From the NCBI GenBank assembly GCA_963814875.1, contig CAWFFJ010000027.1, positions 1 through 64,000 of the forward strand: a stretch of DNA of 64,000 nt, given 5' to 3'. This DNA comes from CAVSIS01 sp963814875 (lineage in GTDB: Bacteria > Acidobacteriota > Thermoanaerobaculia > Thermoanaerobaculales > Sulfomarinibacteraceae). The notes under the pieces were generated by a model. The model was not told where the DNA came from. It searched no databases and saw only the letters and a list, made by a program, of their open reading frames with translations. Each line of letters begins with the position of its first letter. Within the stretch, counting starts at the first letter, position 1. Made by a program: the position numbers and the translations under genes. This document shows, in pieces, positions 24,356 to 32,686 of the stretch.

Positions 24356-27300
24356 TCAGTCGGTGAAACGGAAGCCGCGGGCGATCTCCGCCATCCACGG
24401 GAAGCGCGCCTGCAGCGCCTCGACCTGCTCATCGTCGAGGCGGACGACGCTGCCCTTGTCGGCGCCAACCTCGTCCTTGGTCTTCCAGGCCTCGAAGGTC
24501 ATCAGCTCGATCGGCTCGAGCTTGGCCTTGGCAAGGCCGGCGTTGGCTGGCGCGACCGACTTCGTCTTGAAGTCCTCGAAACGCTTCTCGACGTCGGCGA
24601 GCTGCTGCTCGAGGTTGGACAACCGGTCGAGCTGACCAGGGCTCGGCCGGCCTTCGAAGTTGAGCACGCTGCCGTAGAGGTTGCCGAAGTGCTCGCGCAG
24701 CTTCTCGTCTCCGCCGATGTAGCCGTCCCCGGTCGCGACGAAGCTGGTGCGGAAGCTGTCGGCGTCGTCGGCGAGCTGGCCGAGCTGCTTGGCGAGCTTC
24801 GCCGGCGCCTTCTCAGCGCGCGCCTTGGCGATGTCATGGACGTTGACCAAACTGTCGCCGACGTAGGCGAGCCGCTCGATGTCGGCGTACAGCCTGAGCT
24901 CGGTTTCCGACTTGAGCTTGCGGTCCGCTGCCGAGTGCGGATTGCGCGGGTCGGCGACCAGCTCGACCGTCGACTCGTAGCTCTGCTTGCCCTTGATCAG
25001 CTTGACCCTGTAGGTGCCCTCGGGGTTGCGCGGGCCCTCGAAGCCCCCGAACAGGATGGTCGATGCCGGCGGGACCTTTGGCGGCTTCATCCGCATCGGC
25101 CACAGCACCTTGTTCAGACCGACCCGCTTGCCGCCCGGGAGCGTCTTCACCAGCTTCCCCTCGCTGTCGTAGATCTCCAGCTTGAGGTCGCCGAACAGGT
25201 GGCGCTTCTTGAGCCAGTAGACGATCGCCGCGTCGTCCGACGGGTTGCGACCGACGAACTCGTCGTCGCCGCTGAACCATGAACCGATCGAGGCGCGCAG
25301 TGTCTGCTGCGCCGGCCGCGACGGCAGGAAGGCGACATCCTGGGCCAGCGTCTCGGTGGTCATCGCCCGGATCGGGGTCAGGTCGTCGAGCACGTAGACG
25401 CCGCGGCCGTGGGTGCCGATGACGAGGTCGCGCTCGCGCTCCTGGATGACGAGGTCGTGCACCGCGACGCGCTCCGGAATGCCGCCCTTGAAGCGGGCCC
25501 AGGAGGCGCCGTCGTCGATCGAGATCCACAGGCCCCACTCGGTGCCGAGGAAGAGCAGCCGCGGGTTCTCGGTGTCCTCGATCAGGACCCAGGCGTAACC
25601 CTCGATGTCGGGCGTGACGAGCGACTGCCAGGTCGCACCGAAGTCCCGCGTCCGGTAAACGTAGGGCTTCATGTCGCCGCGACGGTGGTCGTCGATCGTC
25701 ACGAAGGCGGTGGCAGCGTCGTGGCGGCTGGCCTCGACGCGCGAGATCCAGGCGCCGCGGGGAGCGCCGGCGATGTGGTTGATCAGGTTCGACCAGGTCG
25801 TGCCGCCGTCGCGCGTGAGCTGCACGTTGCCGTCGTCGGTGCCGACCCAGATCACATTCGGTTCCTTCGGCGACTCGGAGATCGAGTAGATGGTGCAGTT
25901 GTTCTCGGCCGTCGAGTTGTCGATCGACAGCCCGCCCGATTCCTTCTGGCGCTGCCGTTTCGGGTCGTTGGTGGTGAGGTCTGGAGAGATGCGCTCCCAG
26001 CTCTCGCCGCGATCGTGTGAGCGCATGAGGAACTGGGCGCCGATGTAAATCGTCGACTCGTCGGTGGGCGACGGCACGAAGCCGGCGTTCCAGTTGAAAC
26101 GCAGCTCCTTCTCACCCTGGTTGGCGAACGGCTTGATGTCCTTCGACTCACCGGTCGTGAGGTTGACGCGGGTCGCGTTGCCGCCCTGGATCGTGGTGTA
26201 GACGTAGGTCGCGTCGCGGGCGTCGGCGAAGGTCGACATGCCGTCTCCGCCCGAAAGCGAGGTCCAGTCCTTGTTCTCGACTCCGCCCCAGCTCTCCGAC
26301 GGACCGACCCAGGAGCTGTTGTCCTGGAGCCCGCCGTAGATGTTGTAGGGGTCCTTGGTGTCGACCGCGACCTTGTAGAACTGGCCGATCGGCAGGTTGC
26401 GGGCGAACACCCAGTCGCCGCCTCGGTTCTTCGACATGTACAGTCCGCCGTCGGTCCCCATGAAGAGCTCGTTGGGCCGCTGGGGGTTGATCCAGATGGC
26501 GTGGATGTCGCTGTGGTACGAGGTGTTGAACCCGCCCGTGAAGAGCGAGGTGAATGACTTGCCGCCGTCGATCGAGGTCGACAGCGTGAGGCCGGGTTTG
26601 TAGATGCGGTTGTAGTCCTGCGGGTCGATGATCAGGGTCGCGAAGTAGAACGGCCGTACCTGGACGCCGAAGGCGTCGCTCTGCTTCGACCAGTTGGCGC
26701 CGGCGTCGTCCGAGCGGTAGAGCGCTGTGGTCTGCTTTTTGCCAACCTTCGACTCGACGACCGTGGAGACGGTCGCCGACCGTGACGGCGCGACCGCGAC
26801 CGCGACGCGCCCGACCGGGCTTGCGGGCAGGTCCTTTTCGAGCCGCGCCCAGGTCTCGCCGCCGTCGGTCGACTTGAAGAGGCCGGAGCCCGGGCCGCCG
26901 GAGTTGAAGAAGTCCGGGGAGCGGCGGAACGTCCACATGCCGGCGTACAGGATGCGCGGCTCCTGCGGATCCATCGCGAGGTCGGAGCAGCCAGTGTCGG
27001 CGTCGACGTAGAGCACCTTCTTCCACGTCTTCCCGCCGTCGGTGGTCTTGAAGACGCCGCGCTCCTCGTTGGCGTTCCACAGGTGGCCCGTGGCGCAGAC
27101 GAAGACGGTGTCGTGGTTCTTGGGATCGACCTCGATGCGGGCGATGCGCTCGCTGTCGTCGAGGCCCATCCGGGTCCAGCTGTCGCCGCCGTCGGTCGAC
27201 TTGTAGACGCCGTCGCCGATTGAGACCGAGTTGCGCACCCAGGTTTCGCCGGTGCCGACCCAGACGATCTTGGGATCGGTCGGGTCGACGCGCACGGCGC

Positions 27301-27580
27301 CGATCGACTGCGTGTGATCGTCGAAGATCGGCTTGAAGGTGTTGGCGCCGTCAATCGACTTCCAGACGCCGCCCGAGGCGGCACCGACGTAGATCGTTAG
27401 CGGGTCGGTGGGCACGGCGTCGATGGCGGCGATACGGCCGCTCATCGTGCCCGGGCCGAGCGCGCGGGCGGTGAGGCCGCCGAAGCTGTCGGAGGTGATC
27501 TTGACGTCGTCGGCCGCACCGGCCGGCGCGGCGGCGACCGTCGCGGCGATCGCCAGAATGGCTGCCTGCAGCGCCTTCAT
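24356..27580 (-). CDS. Secreted BNR/sortilin-type beta-propeller protein
   Basis: 1,074 residues with a signal peptide (MKALQAAILAIAATVAAAPAGA). Many Asp-box repeats are visible: VWKSIDGANTF, VYKSTDGGDSW, VFKTTDGGKTW, LFKSTDGGETW, LYMSKNRGGDW, MRSHDRGESWERI, QLTRDGGTTW, VYRTRDFGATW and LWISIDDGASW. They form propeller blades like those of sortilin/VPS10 and glycosidase-like proteins, without sialidase catalytic residues I can identify. The C-terminal ~300 residues (RNPEGTYRVKLIKGKQ... KLAKQLGQLADDADS) add an Ig-like strand region and a helical tail. Four bases separate it from the preceding lipoprotein-sorting-like gene, so they are co-transcribed. Role unknown; probably periplasmic or outer-membrane associated binding. 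Confidence 0.8.
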   Translation of the reverse strand: MKALQAAILAIAATVAAAPAGAADDVKITSDSFGGLTARALGPGTMSGRIAAIDAVPTDPLTIYVGAASGGVWKSIDGANTFKPIFDDHTQSIGAVRVDPTDPKIVWVGTGETWVRNSVSIGDGVYKSTDGGDSWTRMGLDDSERIARIEVDPKNHDTVFVCATGHLWNANEERGVFKTTDGGKTWKKVLYVDADTGCSDLAMDPQEPRILYAGMWTFRRSPDFFNSGGPGSGLFKSTDGGETWARLEKDLPASPVGRVAVAVAPSRSATVSTVVESKVGKKQTTALYRSDDAGANWSKQSDAFGVQVRPFYFATLIIDPQDYNRIYKPGLTLSTSIDGGKSFTSLFTGGFNTSYHSDIHAIWINPQRPNELFMGTDGGLYMSKNRGGDWVFARNLPIGQFYKVAVDTKDPYNIYGGLQDNSSWVGPSESWGGVENKDWTSLSGGDGMSTFADARDATYVYTTIQGGNATRVNLTTGESKDIKPFANQGEKELRFNWNAGFVPSPTDESTIYIGAQFLMRSHDRGESWERISPDLTTNDPKRQRQKESGGLSIDNSTAENNCTIYSISESPKEPNVIWVGTDDGNVQLTRDGGTTWSNLINHIAGAPRGAWISRVEASRHDAATAFVTIDDHRRGDMKPYVYRTRDFGATWQSLVTPDIEGYAWVLIEDTENPRLLFLGTEWGLWISIDDGASWARFKGGIPERVAVHDLVIQERERDLVIGTHGRGVYVLDDLTPIRAMTTETLAQDVAFLPSRPAQQTLRASIGSWFSGDDEFVGRNPSDDAAIVYWLKKRHLFGDLKLEIYDSEGKLVKTLPGGKRVGLNKVLWPMRMKPPKVPPASTILFGGFEGPRNPEGTYRVKLIKGKQSYESTVELVADPRNPHSAADRKLKSETELRLYADIERLAYVGDSLVNVHDIAKARAEKAPAKLAKQLGQLADDADSFRTSFVATGDGYIGGDEKLREHFGNLYGSVLNFEGRPSPGQLDRLSNLEQQLADVEKRFEDFKTKSVAPANAGLAKAKLEPIELMTFEAWKTKDEVGADKGSVVRLDDEQVEALQARFPWMAEIARGFRFTD

Positions 27581-27584
27581 GGCG

Positions 27585-28334
27585 TCAGCCCTGACCAGCC
27601 GGGGCCTCGGTCTTCTTCGCGGGCATCGCGAAGATGGCCGGGTCGAGCTTCGGGTTCAGCTCGATCGACACCACCGTGATCGTCGCGCCCTGTGGCTGGC
27701 CCTTCGCCTTGGTCTCGATCGAGAACGGGAACAGCAGGCCGTCGACCTCCTTGTAGTCGCCGAACGAGCTTTCGATCTCGATCTCCTGCTCGCCGCGCTT
27801 GCGCTTGCCCTCGCTCTTGATCATCAGGTAGGCGTCCTTGTCGAACCAGATCGTCGACTCGTCGCCGTTCTTGAGGGTCAGCTTGAGCTTCCAGGCCGGC
27901 GTGCCTTCAATCGTGTCTTCTCCGAGGAACTCAAGGGTGTGGCCCTTCTCCTTCCAGTTGAAGAGCGGTCCTTCGACCAGGTCGGCCTGCTGAATGATGT
28001 CCTTGAGGTCGTCGCCGGTCATCTCCTCGGGGTCGTTCTTGCCGAGGAAGGGCATCACCATCCACGCCGTCGTGCCGTCATACGCCTGGATGCCGGTCAT
28101 ACCCTGCATGGTGAACTCCATGCGGACCTTATCCGGGCGTTGCCAGAGAATGACCGCCGGTACCTCCTGCGGACCGAAGACCTGCTTCACCGTCATCCGG
28201 GCGGACTGCACGGCGGCGATCTTGTCCTTGCCGCCGAGGGCCTGCCAGTGCTTGGCGAGCACGTCGTCGAGGGTTTCGGCCTGGAGGGACGCGGTGACGA
28301 GCATCAGTACGGCGAGGGTCTTGACGAAACGCAT
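27585..28334 (-). CDS. LolA-like/outer membrane lipoprotein-sorting-type protein
   Basis: 249 residues; ATG at 28334 with AAGGAG seven bases upstream and signal peptide MRFVKTLAVLMLVTASLQAE. The half-barrel pattern of the LolA/LppX-type fold is suggested by VLAKHWQALGGKDKIAAVQSARMTVKQVF, VILWQRPDKVRMEF, IQAYDGTTAWMVMPFLG, YLMIKSEGKRK and SSFGDYKEVDGLLFPFSIETK. Such proteins carry lipids or lipoproteins across the periplasm. The first 55 codons and upstream region are duplicated at 30428-30745. Confidence 0.75.
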   Translation of the reverse strand: MRFVKTLAVLMLVTASLQAETLDDVLAKHWQALGGKDKIAAVQSARMTVKQVFGPQEVPAVILWQRPDKVRMEFTMQGMTGIQAYDGTTAWMVMPFLGKNDPEEMTGDDLKDIIQQADLVEGPLFNWKEKGHTLEFLGEDTIEGTPAWKLKLTLKNGDESTIWFDKDAYLMIKSEGKRKRGEQEIEIESSFGDYKEVDGLLFPFSIETKAKGQPQGATITVVSIELNPKLDPAIFAMPAKKTEAPAGQG

Positions 28335-30427
28335 GTAGTTCTCCTTTCGAGAAGCAAAGGGCCACGGGCAGACCGCCTCCACTGAGGGGCCCGGCCCGAG
28401 ATCAGACTCGCCAAAGATACGCCACCGGCTCGGAGATGTTGCGGCTGGCCCGGCAATCCCTCCGTGCGTGCCGTGCTTGAGGAAGCTCAGTCGAGTCGCC
28501 AGCTACCCAGGATGTCCGGGTTTGGCGCCCAGGCGGCAGCGGAAGACGTCTGGAGCTGCGACTCGCGCAGCCGGGCGAAGACGTTGCGGGACACCGGCCA
28601 GCCCGGGGTCGCGGCGTCCCCCGGGAGCTTCTCGAGCAGCTCGACGAACGAGGAGCACCACAGCTCGATGTCCTTCAGCCGCCGCGCGGCGGCCTTCGCG
28701 AGCCCCGACTCGAAGGCCGCGTCGACCTCGGGCGGGATCCCGGGCACGAGGGACGACACCGGTGGAGGCACCTGGTTGAGGACCTGGATCAGGATTCCTC
28801 CGAGGTCGCTCCCGGTGACGGCCTTCTTGCCGGTCAGCGCCTCGAAGCCGACCGCCGCGAACGAGTAGACGTCGGCGCGGCTGTCGACCTCCTCGCCCTG
28901 CACCTGCTCGGGTGCCATGTACGCGGGCGTGCCCACGATCAGGCCGGTCTGGGTGAGGCCCTTGTCGAACGCCATCGACTTGGCGATGCCGAAGTCGAGG
29001 ATCTTGACCCGGAAGCCGCTCGGGTCGTCGACCAGGAACACGTTCTCCGGCTTGAGGTCGCGGTGGACCACCCCGGCCCGGTGCGCGGCGCGCAGGGCGG
29101 AGCAGCCCTGGCGCAGCAGCTGCGCCACCTGGGCGGGCTTGCCGCGCCCGTGGGTCTTGAGCAGCAGCCGCAGGTCGCATCCGGCGAGCTTCTCCATCAC
29201 CAGGAACGCGGTCCCGTCGTCGAGCGCGCCCGAGTCGTGGAGCTCCACAACGCCGGGGTGCTGGATCCGGGCCACGGCGCGCGCCTCGCGCTCGAACCGC
29301 TGCTTGACCTTCGCGTTGGCCCAGTGCTCGGGCCGGATCAGCTTGACCGCGACGTCGCGGCCCAGCTTCTCGTCGTGGGCGGAGAAGACCACGCCCATCC
29401 CGCCCTGGCCGAGGACCTGGAGGAAGCGGTAGCGGCTGAGGAGGAGGTAGGGGAGGGGACGGGGGGACTCGAGGCTCGCCCCGTCCTCCGGGCACGTGAG
29501 TGCGGTGTGGTCGTAGCAGCGCCCGCACCGGGGGCAGATCTGGAGGGTGGCGATGCCGCGGTCGTGCATCTCGCGCCGGGTCACGACCCGGCGCTCCTCG
29601 GCGATCTCGAGCTGGCGGCGCATCCTGGCCATGTCGAGGGCGGCGCCGAGCTGGTGGGCGAAGCCGGTCACGAGGCGCCGCTCGGTGTCGCCCCAGACGA
29701 CGTCGCGGCCCGAGATGACGAGGGCGCCGCAGAGCTCCCCGGACATGCCGGTGACCGGGATGATCGTCCGATCCCCCGAGCCGGTGACTCCCGGGCTGGG
29801 GGTCGCGTGCTCGTTCCGGGCTGCGTTATCGCTGCCCGGACCGGCGAAATCGAGCCCTGTGGACTGGGCCGCCAGAGCCGTCTCGAGCTCGGCCCGCGAC
29901 GGGGCCTGGAGGCCGCTGTCGGAGACCGCGGTGACGTTCTCCCGGTCGACCTCGAAGATGCCGATCGCCTCAGCGCCGATCGCGGTGGCGACGTCCGCCG
30001 CGACGACCCGCGACCACTCGGGGATGCCCTCGAACGATCCCGGGGAGGACTCGACCAGGCGCGAGATCCTCTCCTGGGCCTCGAGCAGCTTGACGTTGGC
30101 GGAGCGGAGATCGCTCGTCTTCTCCTCCACGAGTTCGACCAGCTGCCGCTCGCGAGCCTTCAGCCGGTTGACGCGGACCACGTACACCGCGGGACCCGTG
30201 CCCGCGACGGCGAGACCGCACAGCAGGTACCACCACCAGGTCTGGTAGAAGTGCGGCGCGACGGAGAACGGGAAGCTGGCGCCGGTCTCGTTCCAAGCGC
30301 CGTCGTCGTTGCAGGCGATGACCCGGAACGTGTACCGCCTCGGCGGGAGGTTGGTGTAGTGGGCGGTGCGCTCGGTGCCGGCGTCGACCCAGTCGCTGTC
30401 GAAGCCCTCCAGCCGGACCTTGAACCT
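28169..30427. repeat. Tandem duplication, copy 1 (2,259 bp)
   Basis: This segment and 30428-32686 are direct tandem copies of equal length with no indel. By hand count they differ at about 18 positions, roughly 99% identity. Each copy runs from inside the lipoprotein-sorting-like gene through its 5' end and upstream gap to the 3' half of the propeller-kinase gene. The junction is at CCT (30425-30427), a triplet shared by both parental sequences (28166-28168 and 32684-32686), i.e. three-base microhomology. Confidence 0.92.
28487..30427 (-). pseudogene. 5'-truncated second copy of the propeller sensor Ser/Thr kinase
   Basis: Duplicate of the 3' half of the kinase gene at 30746-34756. It retains the end of the Y_Y_Y domain, the transmembrane segment (WWWYLLCGLAVAG), coiled coil, GAF-like region, the Cys4 ribbon and the complete Ser/Thr kinase domain (GQGGMGVV, VAVK, HRDLKPEN, DFG, MAPEQ). 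It lacks the signal peptide and both propellers. The lipoprotein-gene fragment upstream is in a different frame, so no natural start is attached. A GTG at 30187 (VYVVRV) could give a 566-residue protein without its membrane anchor. The kinase domain remains open and shows no missing catalytic residue, so expression as a soluble kinase is not excluded. Confidence 0.8.
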
Positions 30428-30593
30428 GCGGACCGAAGACCTGCTTCACCGTCATCCGGGCGGACTGCACGGCGGCGATCTTGTCCTTGCCGCCGAGGGC
30501 CTGCCAGTGCTTGGCGAGCACGTCGTCGAGGGTTTCGGCCTGGAGGGACGCAGTGACGAGCATCAGTACGGCGAGGGTCTTGACGAAACGCAT
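30428..30593 (-). pseudogene. 5' fragment of the lipoprotein-sorting-like gene
   Basis: Duplicate of the first 55 codons (signal peptide to KQVFGPQ) with its AAGGAG ribosome site. At the junction it runs out of frame into kinase sequence and continues as a chimeric frame of 207 residues to 29970, reading basic low-complexity protein. Probably non-functional, but it would still be translated and exported if the upstream region has a promoter. Confidence 0.8.
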
Positions 30594-32686
30594 GTAGTTC
30601 TCCTTTCGAGAAGCAAAGGGCCACGGGCAGGCCGCCTCCACTGAGGGGCCCGGCCCGAGATCAGACTCGCCAAAGATACGCCACCGGCTCGGAGATGTTG
30701 CAGCTGGCCCGGCAATCCCTCCGTGCGTGCCGTGCTTGAGGAAGCTCAGTCGAGTCGCCAGCTGCCCAGGATGTCCGGGTTTGGCGCCCAGGCGGCAGCG
30801 GAAGACGTCTGGAGCTGCGACTCGCGAAGCCGGGTGAAGACGTTGCGAGACACCGGCCAGCCCGGGGTCGCGGCGTCCCCCGGGAGCTTCTCGAGCAGCT
30901 CGACGAATGAGGAGCACCACAGCTCGATGTCCTTCAGCCGCCGCGCGGCGGCCTTCGCAAGCCCCGACTCGAAGGCCGCGTCGACCTCGGGCGGGACCCC
31001 GGGCACCAGGGACGACACCGGTGGGGGCACCTGGTTGAGGACCTGGATCAGGATTCCTCCGAGGTCGCTCCCGGTGACGGCCTTCTTGCCGGTCAGCGCC
31101 TCGAAGCCGACCGCCGCGAACGAGTAGACGTCGGCGCGGCTGTCAACCTCCTCGCCCTGCACCTGCTCGGGTGCCATGTACGCGGGCGTGCCCACGATCA
31201 GGCCGGTCTGGGTGAGGCCCTTGTCGAACGCCATCGACTTGGCGATGCCGAAGTCGAGGATCTTGACCCGGAAGCCGCTCGGGTCGTCGACCAGGAACAC
31301 GTTCTCCGGCTTGAGGTCGCGGTGGACCACCCCGGCCCGGTGCGCGGCGCGCAGGGCGGAGCAGCCCTGGCGCAGCAGCTGCGCCACCTGGGCGGGCTTG
31401 CCGCGCCCGTGGGTCTTGAGCAGCAGCCGCAGGTCGCATCCGGCGAGCTTCTCCATCACCAGGAACGCGGTCCCGTCGTCGAGCGCGCCCGAGTCGTGGA
31501 GCTCCACAACGCCGGGGTGCTGGATCCGGGCCACGGCGCGCGCCTCGCGCTCGAACCGCTGCTTGACCTTCGCGTTGGCCCAGTGCTCGGGCCGGATCAG
31601 CTTGACCGCGACGTCGCGGCCCAGCTTCTCGTCGTGGGCGGAGAAGACCACGCCCATCCCGCCCTGGCCGAGGACCTGGAGGAAGCGGTAGCGGCTGAGG
31701 AGGAGGTAGGGGAGGGGACGGGGGGACTCGAGGCTCGCCCCGTCCTCCGGGCACGTGAGTGCGGTGTGGTCGTAGCAGCGCCCGCACCGGGGGCAGATCT
31801 GGAGGGTGGCGATGCCGCGGTCGTGCATCTCGCGCCGGGTCACGACCCGGCGCTCCTCGGCGATCTCGAGCTGGCGGCGCATCCTGGCCATGTCGAGGGC
31901 GGCGCCGAGCTGGTGGGCGAAGCCGGTCACGAGGCGCCGCTCGGTGTCGCCCCAGACGACGTCGCGGCCCGAGATGACGAGGGCGCCGCAGAGCTCCCCG
32001 GACATGCCGGTGACCGGGATGATCGTCCGATCCCCCGAGCCGGTGACTCCCGGGCTGGGGGTCGCGTGCTCGTTCCGGGCTGCGTTATCGCTGCCCGGAC
32101 CGGCGAAATCGAGCCCTGTGGACTGGGCCGCCAGAGCCGTCTCGAGCTCGGCCCGCGACGGGGCCTGGAGGCCGCTGTCGGAGACCGCGGTGACGTTCTC
32201 CCGGTCGACCTCAAAGATGCCGATCGCCTCAGCGCCGATCGCGGTGGCGACGTCCGCCGCGACGACCCGCGACCACTCGGGGATGCCCTCGAACGATCCC
32301 GGGGAGGACTCGACCAGGCGCGAGATCCTCTCCTGGGCCTCGAGCAGCTTGACGTTGGCGGAGCGGAGATCGCTCGTCTTGTCCTCCACGAGTTCGACCA
32401 GCTGCCGCTCGCGAGCCTTCAGCCGGCTGACGCGGACCACGTACACCGCGGGACCCGTGCCCGCGACGGCGAGACCGCACAGCAGGTACCACCACCAGGT
32501 CTGGTAGAAGTGCGGCGCGACGGAGAACGGGAAGCTGGCGCCGGTCTCGTTCCAAGCGCCGTCGTCGTTGCAGGCGATGACCCGGAACGTGTACCGCCTC
32601 GGCGGGAGGTTGGTGTAGTGTGCGGTGCGCTCGGTGCCGGCGTCGACCCAGTCGCGGTCGAAGCCCTCCAGCCGGACCTTGAACCT
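30428..32686. repeat. Tandem duplication, copy 2 (2,259 bp)
   Basis: Second copy of the 28169-30427 segment. Its kinase part belongs to the full-length gene. Differences from copy 1 cluster in the first ~720 and last ~500 bases; about 1.05 kb in between (near 31146-32206) shows none by eye, which could reflect gene conversion or chance. Confidence 0.92.
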
